Below the pieces are notes generated by a model. It worked only from the letters and a program-made list of their open reading frames with translations, was not told the origin of the DNA and did not search any database. From Chryseobacterium phocaeense (GTDB lineage: Bacteria > Bacteroidota > Bacteroidia > Flavobacteriales > Weeksellaceae), in contig NZ_LT827015.1 in assembly GCF_900169075.1 (NCBI RefSeq), positions 1,488,001 through 1,552,000 on the forward strand: a stretch of 64,000 nt of DNA, given 5' to 3'. The translations under genes were made by a program, and so were the position numbers. Each line of letters begins with the position of its first letter. The stretch's first letter is position 1. Below are positions 1 to 9,203 of the stretch, piece by piece.

Positions 1-363
1 GAAGCACGCTGTTTAAAAACGGGCTTAGGGAAACGGTGACCATTCTGAAATCCGAGGCCGTTCTGGCAAAAACTTCCGTCCTTGACCCTGAAAAAAAATA
101 AATTCCTTTTCCGGATTCAGGCTGTTTTAAGAGCAAAAAATTCCAAATATATCCTCATGAACGTCCCTGATCACAAAATCAGTGATATAGCATCTGTGCT
201 TCCCGTATTGAAAAGTCCTACCGTGATTCCTTTGGCTGAAAAAGGGTGGAGCAGCATTCATTCCGTGATTGACGAAGACCGGTTCTGGGAGGTTATTGAT
301 GAGCTGAAAGAAAACGGAGCGCAGGACATACTCATTATTCCAATTGATAAAATGGTGATTTAA
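1..363 (+). pseudogene. hisG: hisG 3' part, ATP phosphoribosyltransferase, apparent frameshift
   Basis: First enzyme of histidine synthesis (ATP + PRPP to phosphoribosyl-ATP), truncated by the left window edge. Reading from base 3, the frame encodes STLFKNGLRETVTILKSEAV, a typical HisG segment, and then stops at TAA 99-101 just after a run of eight A (91-98). The rest of HisG continues in another frame, from the same A run to TAA 361-363: FRIQAVLRAKNSKYILMNVP and, at the end, VIPIDKMVI. This is the C-terminal ACT-like domain of long-form HisG, which in the family binds histidine for feedback control. One A fewer would join the two frames. The downstream his genes are all intact. It may be a real disruption, slippage-dependent expression, or a base-calling error in the homopolymer. 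Confidence 0.85.
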
Positions 364-365
364 TT

Positions 366-1640
366 ATGAAAATATACAGATACCCTGAAAGAAATTCATG
401 GCCTGAGCTGGTAAAACGTCCGGTTATTGAACGTAAAGAATTGTCCGGACTGATGGAGGAAATATTTGAGGCAGTAGAAAAAGAAGGAGACAACGCACTG
501 ATTGAGTTTAATGAAAAATTTGATCGTGCTATAACTCCACAGATCACAGTTTCAGATGCAGAACTTGACCAGGCAGGACAAGAAATCTCCGGAGAATTAA
601 AAAAAGCCATTCAACAGGCGAAGGAAAATATTTCGAAATTCCATGCCGCCCAGATACCGGAAACAGAAAAAATAGAAACGGCAAAAGGGGTAACATGCTG
701 GAGAGAAAACCGGGCCATAGAAAAAGTAGGGATTTATATTCCGGGAGGAACTGCACCCTTATTTTCAACAGTTCTGATGCTTGCGATACCAGCGCAGTTA
801 GCCGGATGCCGTGAAATTATCCTCTGTACGCCGCCAAACGCCAATGGAAATATCAATCCCGCCATTTTATATACAGCAAGGCTTTGCGGAATTACCAGAA
901 TATTTAAAACCGGAGGCGCGCAAGCCATTGCGGCAATGACTTTAGGAACGGAAAGTATTCCGAAGGTTTATAAAATATTCGGGCCTGGAAACCAGTATGT
1001 AGTGGCAGCCAAAGAATATGCACAGAACTATGGGGTGGCTATCGATATGCCGGCCGGACCCAGTGAAGTGCTTGTTATAGCAGACCAGCAGGCCATTCCC
1101 GAATTCTGTGCAGCAGATCTGCTTTCCCAGGCCGAACACGGAAGTGACAGTCAGGTTGTTTTTATTGCTGATGACTTCAAAATTTTTACAGAAACCATTG
1201 AAGCGGTAGAAAAGCAGCTTAAAATCCTTCCCAGAAATGAAATGGCTTCCAAAGCACTGGATCACAGTCTTTTCATATTAATAGATTCTGTTGAAAAAGC
1301 ACTGGAATTCAGTAATTTATATGCTCCTGAACACCTTATCCTAGCTTTGGAGGATTTTGAAAAATATATTCCGCTGATTGAAAATGCAGGATCGGTTTTC
1401 CTCGGAAATTACTCCTGTGAAAGTGCCGGAGATTATGCCAGCGGAACCAACCACACCCTGCCCACCAATACCTACGCAAGGAACTACAGCGGGGTTTCTC
1501 TGGACAGTTTTGTCAAAAAAATCACCTTTCAGCATCTTTCTAAGGAAGGCCTGGAAAAAATAGGGAAAACAATTGAAATAATGGCCGAAGCCGAAGGTCT
1601 TATTGCCCACAAAAATGCAGTATCTATCCGATTAAAATAA
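366..1640 (+). CDS. hisD: histidinol dehydrogenase
   Basis: Catalyses the last two steps of histidine synthesis: NAD-dependent oxidation of histidinol to histidinal and then histidine, in the cytoplasm. At 424 residues it is full length for the family. Seen motifs include the NAD-binding IPGGTAPLFSTVL (about 125-137), GPGNQYV (about 207), SQAEH (zinc ligands Q255 and H258), the catalytic pair E322-H323 in APEHL, D356 in GDYASGTNH and H415 near the C-terminus; these match the zinc and catalytic residues known for HisD. It starts two bases after the hisG stop, so it is translated from the his operon message. Confidence 0.97.
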   Translation: MKIYRYPERNSWPELVKRPVIERKELSGLMEEIFEAVEKEGDNALIEFNEKFDRAITPQITVSDAELDQAGQEISGELKKAIQQAKENISKFHAAQIPETEKIETAKGVTCWRENRAIEKVGIYIPGGTAPLFSTVLMLAIPAQLAGCREIILCTPPNANGNINPAILYTARLCGITRIFKTGGAQAIAAMTLGTESIPKVYKIFGPGNQYVVAAKEYAQNYGVAIDMPAGPSEVLVIADQQAIPEFCAADLLSQAEHGSDSQVVFIADDFKIFTETIEAVEKQLKILPRNEMASKALDHSLFILIDSVEKALEFSNLYAPEHLILALEDFEKYIPLIENAGSVFLGNYSCESAGDYASGTNHTLPTNTYARNYSGVSLDSFVKKITFQHLSKEGLEKIGKTIEIMAEAEGLIAHKNAVSIRLK

Positions 1641-1644
1641 TATA

Positions 1645-2676
1645 ATGAAAGAATTTAACATCAATACGTTCGTAAGAAAAAATATCATTGCGTTACAGCC
1701 ATACATCAGTTTCAGGGATCAGAATGAATTCAATGCTCCGGTCATGCTGGATGCCAATGAATGTCCGTTCGGGGAATTCAACCGCTATCCTGACTCAACC
1801 CAGAAAAAGCTTAAGGAAAAACTTGCGGAAATTAAAGGAGTTTCTCCCTCTCAGATTGCCATAGGAAACGGCAGTGACGAGCTTATCGACCTGATCATTA
1901 AAATCTTCTGTGAGCCCAAAAAAGACGCAATTCTGATGATGAATCCCTCATTTGCAATGTATGGTTTTTACGCAGCCGTCAATGAAAATGCGCTTTTAAA
2001 ACTGGATCTGGATGAAAATTTTGAAATTGTTAAAGATGATATTTTAAAGAGAAGTAAAGAACAGCAGGCCAAGATATTCTTTCTGTGTTCTCCGAATAAT
2101 CCAACGGGAAACAGCATACACGACATTGAATTCTTTGTTCAGAACTTTGATGGGATTGTGGTCATTGACGAAGCCTATATCGAGTTCTCAGAAAATAAAT
2201 CCGGCATTGAACTTCTAAATAAATATCCCAATTTAATTGTGTTGCAGACGTTTTCAAAAGCCTGGGGAACGGCCGGGGCAAGGGTAGGAGTTGCCTATGC
2301 ATCGGAAGAGATCATCCGTTTGATCAATACGGTTAAAGCTCCTTATAACGTCAATTCCCTAAGCCAGGAGCTGGTTATCAACCTGCTGGATGACAAAAAC
2401 AGACTTAAAGAAAATGTTGAAAAGATTTTAGAAGAAAGAACCTGGCTGGGAGAACAGTTCAAAAATATAGAATGTATTGTAAAAGTATTTCCAACCGATG
2501 CCAATTTCTTTCTGATTAAAATGAATAATGCTCCAACCGTTTATCAAAAGATGCTGGAACAGGAAATTCTGACCAGTCAGCGGTCGCCGGCTATTCCGGA
2601 CTGTATCAGGATCAATGTGGGAAGCCGTGAAGAGAACGAAAAACTAATCAACGTTTTAAAAGAAATACAGCTATGA
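1645..2676 (+). CDS. hisC: histidinol-phosphate aminotransferase
   Basis: PLP-dependent class I/II aminotransferase converting imidazole-acetol phosphate and glutamate to histidinol phosphate. At 343 residues it is normal for HisC. Visible landmarks are the substrate/PLP phosphate segment GNGSDEL (about 74-80), SPNNPTG (about 149-155), VIDEAY (about 173-178) and [14 protein letters not shown], with the Schiff-base lysine at K205. It begins four bases after hisD and overlaps hisB by four bases (ATGA), so translation of the two is probably coupled. Confidence 0.96.
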   Translation: MKEFNINTFVRKNIIALQPYISFRDQNEFNAPVMLDANECPFGEFNRYPDSTQKKLKEKLAEIKGVSPSQIAIGNGSDELIDLIIKIFCEPKKDAILMMNPSFAMYGFYAAVNENALLKLDLDENFEIVKDDILKRSKEQQAKIFFLCSPNNPTGNSIHDIEFFVQNFDGIVVIDEAYIEFSENKSGIELLNKYPNLIVLQTFSKAWGTAGARVGVAYASEEIIRLINTVKAPYNVNSLSQELVINLLDDKNRLKENVEKILEERTWLGEQFKNIECIVKVFPTDANFFLIKMNNAPTVYQKMLEQEILTSQRSPAIPDCIRINVGSREENEKLINVLKEIQL

Positions 2677-3767
2677 AAAAAGTACTGTTTATAGACCGTG
2701 ACGGAACGCTCATCATAGAACCACCCGAAGATTTTCAGGTAGATTCACTGGAAAAACTGGAGTTTTATCCGGGAGTCTTTCAGAACCTCTCGAAAATTGC
2801 AAGGGAAATGGATTACGAACTCGTGATGGTGACCAATCAGGATGGGCTGGGCACTGAAAGTTTTCCTTATGAATATTTTATAAAACCCCATGAAAAAATG
2901 CTGCAAGCTTTCGAAAATGAAGGCATTGTTTTCAGCGATATTTTGATTGATAAAAGCTTTGAACATGAAAATCTTCCCACCAGAAAACCCGGAACCGGGC
3001 TGCTTTCGAAGTACATGTATGGAAGCTATGATCTTGAAAACTCTTATGTAATTGGTGATCGAGGTAGTGATGTTCAACTTGCTAAAAATATGGGAACTAA
3101 ATCTGTTTTTCTCAATCGAAACTTTAATGAAGAAGCAACGCTCAGTACGGACAGCTGGACCGGAATTTATTCGTTTCTGAAGCGGGAATCGAGAAAGGCT
3201 AAAGTCTACAGAAAAACCAATGAAACAGAGATTGATATTGAAATAGATCTTAACGGAAACGGAACTTCTGAAATTTCTACCGGGCTTCATTTTTTCGATC
3301 ATATGATGGAACAGATTTCAAAGCACGGAAATTTAGATCTGAAGATAAAAGTGAATGGGGACCTTCATGTAGATGAGCATCACACCATTGAAGATACCGG
3401 AATTGCTTTGGGAGAGGCTTTCCTGAAAGCATTAGGGAATAAAAAAGGAATTGAAAGGTATGGTTTCCTGCTTCCGATGGATGATTGTCTGGCTCAGGCC
3501 GCCATTGATTTAGGGGGAAGACCGTGGCTGGTTTGGGAAGTTGATTTTAAAAGAGAGAAAATCGGCGATGTGCCTACGGAAATGTTTTTTCACTTCTTTA
3601 AATCATTTGCAGATTCCTCAAAATCCAACCTGAACATCAAAGCGGAAGGCAGTAACGAGCACCACAAGATTGAAGCGGTTTTCAAAGCATTTGCAAAAGC
3701 AGTAAAAATGGCTGTTAATCAATCGGATAGTAGTTTTAATTTACCGTCAACAAAAGGAAGTTTATAA
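2673..3767 (+). CDS. hisB: bifunctional histidinol-phosphatase / imidazoleglycerol-phosphate dehydratase
   Basis: Fusion enzyme for two steps of the histidine pathway. Residues 1 to about 165 are a HAD phosphatase with the DxD nucleophile motif FIDRDGTL (D8, D10), the TNQDG loop and IGDRGSD near 128-133. Residues from about 172 are the IGP dehydratase domain, with its metal-binding histidine motifs [16 protein letters not shown] and [10 protein letters not shown]. The phosphatase half lacks the Cys/His zinc-loop cysteines of the E. coli enzyme: at the equivalent place it has LPTRKPGTG without Cys. Start ATG overlaps the hisC stop. The 364-residue length is usual for the fused form. Confidence 0.96.
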   Translation: MKKVLFIDRDGTLIIEPPEDFQVDSLEKLEFYPGVFQNLSKIAREMDYELVMVTNQDGLGTESFPYEYFIKPHEKMLQAFENEGIVFSDILIDKSFEHENLPTRKPGTGLLSKYMYGSYDLENSYVIGDRGSDVQLAKNMGTKSVFLNRNFNEEATLSTDSWTGIYSFLKRESRKAKVYRKTNETEIDIEIDLNGNGTSEISTGLHFFDHMMEQISKHGNLDLKIKVNGDLHVDEHHTIEDTGIALGEAFLKALGNKKGIERYGFLLPMDDCLAQAAIDLGGRPWLVWEVDFKREKIGDVPTEMFFHFFKSFADSSKSNLNIKAEGSNEHHKIEAVFKAFAKAVKMAVNQSDSSFNLPSTKGSL

Positions 3768-3769
3768 AA

Positions 3770-4348
3770 ATGATTGCACTTATAAAATACAACGGAGGGA
3801 ATGTAAGCTCCGTCCAGAATGCCCTGGAAAGGCTGAATGTAAGCTCTGTCATTACCGATGATCCGGAACTGATCCTTAAAGCGGATAAAGTTATTTTTCC
3901 CGGTGTTGGAGAAGCTTCCTCAACCATGAAAGTATTGAAGGAAAAAGGTCTTGATGCGCTTATCCCGGATCTGAAGCAGCCTGTTTTGGGGATCTGCCTG
4001 GGAATGCAGCTGATGTGCGGCAACAATGAAGAAGGAAACACAACGGGAATGGGGATTTTTGATGTGGATGTAAAATGGTTTCCACCCAAAGATCTTATTC
4101 CGCATATGGGCTGGAACACGATTTCAGACCTGAAATCACCGCTTTTCTCAGGAATTGAGGAGAACAGCGATGTGTATTTTGTTCACAGCTATTACTGCGG
4201 ATTGGCTGATTCTACGGTATCTGTCTGTGATTATATCCTGCCGTTCAGTGCTTCCCTGCAGAAAGATAATTTTTTTGCCGTTCAGTTTCACCCGGAAAAA
4301 TCAGGATCTACAGGGAGCCGGATTTTAAACAACTTTATAAACCTGTAA
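3770..4348 (+). CDS. hisH: imidazole glycerol phosphate synthase, glutaminase subunit
   Basis: Class I glutamine amidotransferase that hydrolyses glutamine and passes ammonia to HisF. The catalytic triad is visible: nucleophile C76 in LGICLGMQLM, and H174 and E176 in QFHPEKSG. FPGVGEAS near residue 43-50 is the usual oxyanion-side loop. At 192 residues it matches HisH. It begins two bases after hisB, and the TAA stop is followed at once by the ATG of hisA. In this operon hisH and hisF are separated by hisA, the common bacterial order. Confidence 0.96.
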   Translation: MIALIKYNGGNVSSVQNALERLNVSSVITDDPELILKADKVIFPGVGEASSTMKVLKEKGLDALIPDLKQPVLGICLGMQLMCGNNEEGNTTGMGIFDVDVKWFPPKDLIPHMGWNTISDLKSPLFSGIEENSDVYFVHSYYCGLADSTVSVCDYILPFSASLQKDNFFAVQFHPEKSGSTGSRILNNFINL

Positions 4349-5074
4349 ATGATGAAAATTATTCCAGCAATTGATATTATTGACGGAAAATGCGTCCGTC
4401 TTTCCAAAGGAGATTATTCCACCCAAAAAGTATACAGTGAAGATCCTATAGAAATGGCTAAAGAATTTGAAAGCTTCGGAATCCGTTTTCTCCATCTTGT
4501 AGATCTGGATGGTGCAAAATCCAGGCATATCGTCAATCAGAAAGTCCTTGAAAATATAGCCAGGGAAACCTCGCTTCATATTGATTTCGGAGGTGGGCTG
4601 AAGACCACAAAAGATATTGAAACAGCTTTTAATTCAGGAGCAAAACAGATCACTCTGGGAAGTATTGCCGTACAGAATCCGGAATTTTGCTATGAAATGA
4701 TCAAAAAATACGGCAGTGATACGATTATTCTCGGGGCCGACTGTGAAAACAGAAAAATAAAAACATCCGGCTGGCTGGAAGAAAGCAATCTGGATATTAT
4801 TGATTTTCTTCTTGAATATCAGGAAAAGGGGATCACTCAGACAATCTGCACCGATATTTCAAAGGACGGAATGCTGGAAGGACCTTCCACGGATCTGTAC
4901 CGGGAAATTTTGGATAAAACTTCAGTAAAGCTTACGGCCAGTGGCGGTATCTCATGCATAGAAGACGTCTACAGAATGAAGGAAATAGGATGCTCGGCAA
5001 CCATTATCGGGAAAGCGATCTACGAAGGAAGAATAAGATTACAACAACTTCAGGAATTTATTGAACATGCTTAA
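4349..5074 (+). CDS. hisA: ProFAR isomerase
   Basis: Phosphoribosylformimino-AICAR-phosphate isomerase, a TIM barrel performing an Amadori rearrangement. Seen are [15 protein letters not shown] at the N-terminus with the first catalytic Asp, the phosphate-binding GGGLKT, the second half catalytic segment [12 protein letters not shown], and ASGGIS with IGKAIYEG near the C-terminus. Two ATG codons stand in tandem at 4349 and 4352; the second gives the common MKIIPAID start. The reading frame overlaps hisF by eight bases if hisF starts at 5067. Confidence 0.96.
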   Translation: MMKIIPAIDIIDGKCVRLSKGDYSTQKVYSEDPIEMAKEFESFGIRFLHLVDLDGAKSRHIVNQKVLENIARETSLHIDFGGGLKTTKDIETAFNSGAKQITLGSIAVQNPEFCYEMIKKYGSDTIILGADCENRKIKTSGWLEESNLDIIDFLLEYQEKGITQTICTDISKDGMLEGPSTDLYREILDKTSVKLTASGGISCIEDVYRMKEIGCSATIIGKAIYEGRIRLQQLQEFIEHA

Positions 5075-5819
5075 AAAAAGAATTATCCCATGTCTGGATA
5101 TTAAAGACGGGACTACGGTAAAAGGAATCAACTTTGAAGGGCTCCGGAATGCAGGAGATCCGGTGGAGCTTGCCGTAAAGTATGAGCAGGAAGGCGCAGA
5201 TGAACTGGTTTTTCTTGATATTACAGCAACTTTGGAAGACAGGAAGACCTTTGCAGATCTTGTCCGAAAAATTGCCCGGCAGCTGAGCATTCCTTTTACA
5301 GTAGGCGGCGGCATTTCATCCGTTGAAGATGTCAGGACACTGCTGGAAGCGGGGGCGGATAAGATAAGCATTAACTCTTCAGCGGTTAAAAATCCCCAAC
5401 TGGTCAGGGAGCTTTCCAACGAATTTGGTAGCCAGTGTATTGTGGTGGCAATTGATACCCGTTTTACGGACGGATCAGACCTGGTGTATGTGAGAGGTGG
5501 AAAATTAGCAACCACCTTAAATACCGTCGAATGGGCTAAAGAAGCTGTTGCTTTGGGAGCAGGAGAAATCCTTCTGACCTCAATGGATGGAGACGGTACA
5601 AAAAACGGTTTTGACCTCCGCATTATCAGGTTGGTTTCAGAGGCGGTTTCCGTTCCGGTGATTGCGTCCGGAGGGGCGGGAAGTGTCAACGATTTTGTTC
5701 AGGTATTTCATGAAACAAAGGCAACCGGTGCGCTGGCTGCCAGTATTTTCCATTTCAACGAGGTTCCCCTGCAGGAATTAAAACAACAATTAAAAACTCA
5801 AAAAATACCGATACGATGA
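5067..5819 (+). CDS. hisF: imidazole glycerol phosphate synthase, cyclase subunit
   Basis: TIM-barrel lyase/cyclase that uses ammonia from HisH to make imidazole glycerol phosphate and AICAR, the latter feeding purine synthesis. Motifs are [11 protein letters not shown] (catalytic Asp), [16 protein letters not shown], the second catalytic Asp region [19 protein letters not shown] and ASGGAGSV. I chose ATG 5067 ([12 protein letters not shown]) over a TTG two codons earlier because HisF usually begins right before this strand. It overlaps the end of hisA, and its TGA overlaps the ATG of hisIE (ATGA). Confidence 0.95.
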   Translation: MLKKRIIPCLDIKDGTTVKGINFEGLRNAGDPVELAVKYEQEGADELVFLDITATLEDRKTFADLVRKIARQLSIPFTVGGGISSVEDVRTLLEAGADKISINSSAVKNPQLVRELSNEFGSQCIVVAIDTRFTDGSDLVYVRGGKLATTLNTVEWAKEAVALGAGEILLTSMDGDGTKNGFDLRIIRLVSEAVSVPVIASGGAGSVNDFVQVFHETKATGALAASIFHFNEVPLQELKQQLKTQKIPIR

Positions 5820-6403
5820 ATATAGATTTTGATAAAAGTAACGGGCTTGTTCCGGCGATCATACAGGATAGCAGGACCCGGCAGATTCTTATGCTGGGTT
5901 ACATGAATAAAGAAGCGTTTGAAAAAACGGAAAAAGAAGGCATTGTCACATTTTTCAGCCGCTCCAAAAACAGACTCTGGACGAAAGGAGAGGAGTCCGG
6001 TAATTTTCTGGCGGTAAAAAATATAAGCATAGACTGTGACGAAGATACGATCCTGATACAAGCTGTTCCTACCGATATTGTTTGCCACACCGGAAGTTTC
6101 AGCTGTTTTGGTGAAAAGGAAAATAAAGGGTTTCTCTATGAACTGGAAGCCAAAATTGCTGAAAGGATTGACCGCAAAACAGAAGATTCTTACACTTACT
6201 CATTGTATCAGCGGGGAATCAATAAAATGGCACAGAAAGTAGGTGAGGAAGCTGTAGAACTGGTTATTGAGGCTAAAGACAGCAATGATGACCTTTTCAA
6301 AAATGAAGCCGCCGATCTGCTCTACCATTTCCTGATCCTGCTTAAAGCAAAAGGATTTTCCATGGAAGATATAGAAGGAGTTCTCAGAAGCAGGGATCGG
6401 TAA
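5816..6403 (+). CDS. hisIE: bifunctional phosphoribosyl-AMP cyclohydrolase / phosphoribosyl-ATP pyrophosphatase
   Basis: Fusion carrying steps 2 and 3 of histidine synthesis. The N-terminal HisI half (about 1-105) shows [25 protein letters not shown] and the zinc-binding Asp/Cys segments IDCDEDT and CHTGSFSCF. The C-terminal HisE half (about 110-195) is a MazG-like all-alpha domain with [13 protein letters not shown] and [13 protein letters not shown], supplying the acidic magnesium ligands. Length of 195 residues suits the fused form. Last gene of the operon; a long perfect inverted repeat lies about 20 bases downstream. Confidence 0.96.
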   Translation: MNIDFDKSNGLVPAIIQDSRTRQILMLGYMNKEAFEKTEKEGIVTFFSRSKNRLWTKGEESGNFLAVKNISIDCDEDTILIQAVPTDIVCHTGSFSCFGEKENKGFLYELEAKIAERIDRKTEDSYTYSLYQRGINKMAQKVGEEAVELVIEAKDSNDDLFKNEAADLLYHFLILLKAKGFSMEDIEGVLRSRDR

Positions 6404-6423
6404 TGCATTGATGATTATCCAGC

Positions 6424-6458
6424 TAACCTTGTCAAGATTTTGAATCTTGACAAGGTTA
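6424..6458. repeat. intergenic palindrome, copy 1 (behind his operon)
   Basis: Perfect 16 bp inverted repeat with a three-base centre: AACCTTGTCAAGATT pairs with AATCTTGACAAGGTT, plus one outer T/A pair. It shares the core TTGTCAAG with two other palindromes at 41976-42016 and 43122-43150. It follows hisIE by 20 bases and could act as a terminator hairpin, though it has no long T tract. I infer a dispersed repeat family. Confidence 0.8.
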
Positions 6459-6529
6459 AGGTTAAAACTTACATCTTTACCTCCCTAAATGATGCAGCAT
6501 CAAGAATATTCTTTACGTTAAAATCCGTA

Positions 6530-6561
6530 TAAAAAAAGCAGGAAGAAAACCTCTTCCTGCT
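6530..6561 (-). terminator. terminator of the 6585-7772 peptidase gene
   Basis: On the minus strand AGCAGGAAGA and TCTTCCTGCT form a 10 bp stem followed directly by a run of seven T. It lies about 25 bases beyond the stop codon. A strong intrinsic terminator. Confidence 0.85.
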
Positions 6562-6584
6562 GTATTTGATATTTGAATTTTAAA

Positions 6585-7772
6585 CTATCTTTCGATCAGT
6601 ATCTTTCTGACCGCTTTCTGGCCATCAGATGTTATGATGCCGATGTATGCTCCCTCGGCCAGCCCGGAAACATTGACTGCCATTTCATTATTTTTTTTCA
6701 TCAGAAGCTTTCCTGAAATATCGGTAATTTCAACCGTGAAATCTTTTATATTTTTATCAGGGAATTCGATATTGACGATATCTTTGGATGGATTAGGGAA
6801 AATAGATACAGATTCAATAGAATGGTTGGAAGCGGTCTCCTTCGTGTCCAGTATAATTGAACTTGTAGAAGTGGCTACAGCAAAATGCTGAAGTGCTCCT
6901 ACCGTTGCTTTTCCGATTTTGTAAATATAAACCGGGTCTGTATTGGCAAAAGTATCATTTGGCGTATGCGGAGAGGAGCTTCTTATTCTTTCAAAAAAAC
7001 CGGTAATCACTTCACCTTTTCTTTCAAATGGAATATAATCTGTATTTTCCGCAGGATCTACGGCTGTCTGAAGCGGTGAGTAAAGGGCGGTACAGTTCCT
7101 AAGCTCCTGGGTTACTGTTGCAGATGCCGCATTATTACTGGTAGGGCCGGCCATATCCTGGTCGCAATATACCGTATTGTTATTATTACCCATAACGCCG
7201 CCTACCTGGTCAAGATTAAAGACTAATTTGATATCAAGTACACGTGTGCCATTCTGATAAGCTACATTGTTAACGTAATGGCTGCTTCCTCTTAATCCCT
7301 GTTCTTCGCCGGAAAAATGGATGAACTTGATAGAATATTCCGTAGGAACATTCCTCAAGATTCTTGCGGCCTCCAGGATAATAGAAGTCCCGCTTCCGTT
7401 ATCATTAACGCCGGGACCGTTGATACTGTCGAAATGCCCGCAGATAATCACATATTTGTTAGGATAAACAGTTCCGGTTTTCGTGATGACCAGGTTTTTT
7501 GAACTTGTACTTCCAAATGTAAAAGGATCTTCCACAATCTGGCTGGCAGAATACCCGTAGGAAATATACTTGTTTTTAATCCAGGTCAGGGCATTGGCAT
7601 TATTCACTGATCCGGTGGTTTTTATTCCAAGATTGGAAAAGTCCTGAAGATTAGTGGTAATATTGGTTTGGGATACCATATCAGCCCGGTTCTTATAGGC
7701 CTGAATGAGTGTCTGTGCATTCATACTTCCTATAGCTGCCGCAGAGTATAAAAATATAACTAGTTTTTTCAT
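6585..7772 (-). CDS. secreted M28 family zinc aminopeptidase with T9SS sorting tail (copy 1)
   Basis: Secreted peptidase of the M28 family, which uses two zinc ions to remove N-terminal residues from peptides. A signal peptide ends near A19-Q20 (GSMNAQ). The catalytic domain (about 80-300) shows the zinc ligands in CGHFDS (H113) and VNDNGSG (D124), the catalytic Glu pair in SGEEQG (E156/E157), NLDQVGG and SPHTPNDTF (last His). Residues from about 320 form a type A T9SS sorting domain (SIFPNPSKD, then VSGLAEGAY, ending ILIER), so export is by Sec and then T9SS. It is the downstream member of three tandem paralogues; the exact substrate is unknown. Confidence 0.93.
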   Translation of the reverse strand: MKKLVIFLYSAAAIGSMNAQTLIQAYKNRADMVSQTNITTNLQDFSNLGIKTTGSVNNANALTWIKNKYISYGYSASQIVEDPFTFGSTSSKNLVITKTGTVYPNKYVIICGHFDSINGPGVNDNGSGTSIILEAARILRNVPTEYSIKFIHFSGEEQGLRGSSHYVNNVAYQNGTRVLDIKLVFNLDQVGGVMGNNNNTVYCDQDMAGPTSNNAASATVTQELRNCTALYSPLQTAVDPAENTDYIPFERKGEVITGFFERIRSSSPHTPNDTFANTDPVYIYKIGKATVGALQHFAVATSTSSIILDTKETASNHSIESVSIFPNPSKDIVNIEFPDKNIKDFTVEITDISGKLLMKKNNEMAVNVSGLAEGAYIGIITSDGQKAVRKILIER

Positions 7773-7784
7773 GTTAAATTATAT

Positions 7785-7870
7785 TAGGTTGGAGGATTAT
7801 TGAGTTATTGGGTTTTAGAGTTTTAGAGTTTGAGGGTTATGGAGTTATAGGGTGTACTGACCCTCTTAAT
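7785..7870. repeat. degenerate short-repeat spacer between peptidase copies
   Basis: The spacer upstream of peptidase copy 1 holds degenerate G-rich 7-9 base repeats such as GAGTTTTAGAG and GGAGTTATAGGG. It is followed by CTTAATCTTAGCCTAA, which recurs in the next spacer (9163-9202). The likeness suggests gene and spacer were duplicated together. Confidence 0.55.
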
Positions 7871-7887
7871 CTTAGCCTAAAAACCTC

Positions 7888-9060
7888 TTACTTTTCAATG
7901 ATAATTTTCCGTGTAGTACTCAGATCTCCTGTTTTTACGGTACATAAATAAATTCCGTTGTTCAGGCGTGAAATATCAACCTGATGCTGATTTTCTGTTT
8001 TCAGTACCGAATATCCCTTCACATCGGTTATTTCAACACTGAATTTTTCTGCTGATGAATCCGGAAGCTCAATATTGAGTACATTTTTAGCCGGGTTAGG
8101 GTGAATTTTTACAGATTCCAGTGTATTTTCTTTAGCTGAAACAGTTTTAGCCGTTGTAGAGGCCGTTGCAAAATGCTGCATGGCGCCTACGGCAGCTTTT
8201 CCTACCTTAAATACGTATACAGGGTCTACGTTAGCAAATGTATCATTCACGGTGTGTTCCGTATAGCTTCTGGTATATTCATAAAACCCCGTGATGGTAT
8301 ATCCCTTTTTTTCGAAAGGCATATAATCGGAGGAGTAGGCATTGGAAATACTGGTGGTAAGAGGAGAGTACAGGGTAGTACAGGTTGCCAGTTGCTGGGT
8401 AATGGTATTGGAAGCCGCATTATTCCCTGATTGTCCGGAAGTATCTCTTTCACAGATAATTTTGGTATTGGTATTTCCCTGTTTACCGCCTACCTGATCC
8501 AGATTGAAAACCACTTTGATATCCAGTTTTTTGACCCCGCTCTGATAAGCTATATTATTGGCATAGTGGGAACTTCCATACAGGCCTTGCTCTTCTCCAG
8601 AGAAATGGATAAACTTGATGGAATATTCTGTAGGAACATCTTTTAAAATCCTGGCGACTTCCAGAATGACAGAAGTTCCGCTTCCGTTATCATTGGTTCC
8701 GGGACCGGTAATGGTATCGTAATGCCCGCAGATAATCACATACTTGTTAGGATAAACGGTTCCGATTTTGGTAATCACCAGATTCTTTGAGCTTGTATTT
8801 CCAAAAGTGAAAGGATCTTCCACGATCTGGCTTGCTGAATACCCGAAAGCAGTGTATCTGTTTTTAAGCCAGTTGAGCGTATTGGTATTGTTCACAGATC
8901 CTGTGGTTTTAATTCCAAAATTGGAAAACTCCTGTAGATTCGTGGTAATATTGGCCTGGGAAACAAGATCAGCCCTGTTCTTGTATTCCTGAATAAAGCT
9001 TTGGGCACTGAGGCTGCTCACAGCTGATACAATGCCCAAAAAGGTAGTCAGTTTTTTCAT
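7888..9060 (-). CDS. secreted M28 family zinc aminopeptidase with T9SS sorting tail (copy 2)
   Basis: Paralogue of its two neighbours with the same layout: signal peptide (MKKLTTFLGIVSAVSSLSAQ), M28 domain with CGHYDT, TNDNGSG, SGEEQG, NLDQVGG and EHTVNDTF, and a C-terminal T9SS domain (KIHPNPAKN to IIIEK). I start it at ATG 9060, not at an in-frame ATG 30 codons upstream, because only this start places the signal peptide at the N-terminus. The protein has 390 residues. Relative to copy 1 it differs mainly in the surface segment between NLDQVGG and the last His, which may tune specificity. No obvious promoter is seen in the repeat-rich upstream spacer. Confidence 0.92.
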   Translation of the reverse strand: MKKLTTFLGIVSAVSSLSAQSFIQEYKNRADLVSQANITTNLQEFSNFGIKTTGSVNNTNTLNWLKNRYTAFGYSASQIVEDPFTFGNTSSKNLVITKIGTVYPNKYVIICGHYDTITGPGTNDNGSGTSVILEVARILKDVPTEYSIKFIHFSGEEQGLYGSSHYANNIAYQSGVKKLDIKVVFNLDQVGGKQGNTNTKIICERDTSGQSGNNAASNTITQQLATCTTLYSPLTTSISNAYSSDYMPFEKKGYTITGFYEYTRSYTEHTVNDTFANVDPVYVFKVGKAAVGAMQHFATASTTAKTVSAKENTLESVKIHPNPAKNVLNIELPDSSAEKFSVEITDVKGYSVLKTENQHQVDISRLNNGIYLCTVKTGDLSTTRKIIIEK

Positions 9061-9065
9061 ATGTA

Positions 9066-9202
9066 TTATATTTGGTGTGGTGTGTGGTGTGTTGGAGGGG
9101 GATAGAGTTTTAGTGTTTGAGTGTCTTAGGGTTGTAAAGTATGTTATCATATAGTTGTATTGACCTTAACCTTAGCCTAATCTTAGCCTCAACCTCAAAA
9201 CT
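9066..9202. repeat. degenerate short-repeat spacer upstream of peptidase copy 2
   Basis: Contains a GGTGT/GTGTG stretch, then GAGTTTTAGTGTTTGAG and several TTAGCCT or CCTTAACC units, like the spacer at 7785-7870. Degenerate repeats of this sort recur in several spacers of this window. Confidence 0.5.
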
Positions 9203-9203
9203 C

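Noticed and set aside
2745..3302. 185-codon open frame on the minus strand opposite hisB
   Set aside because: It lies wholly antisense to a conserved enzyme, has no promoter or signal, and its composition follows from hisB codon use.
5039..5689. 216-codon open frame on the minus strand opposite hisF
   Set aside because: Antisense to a well conserved gene; Ser/Pro/Thr-rich translation typical of a shadow frame.
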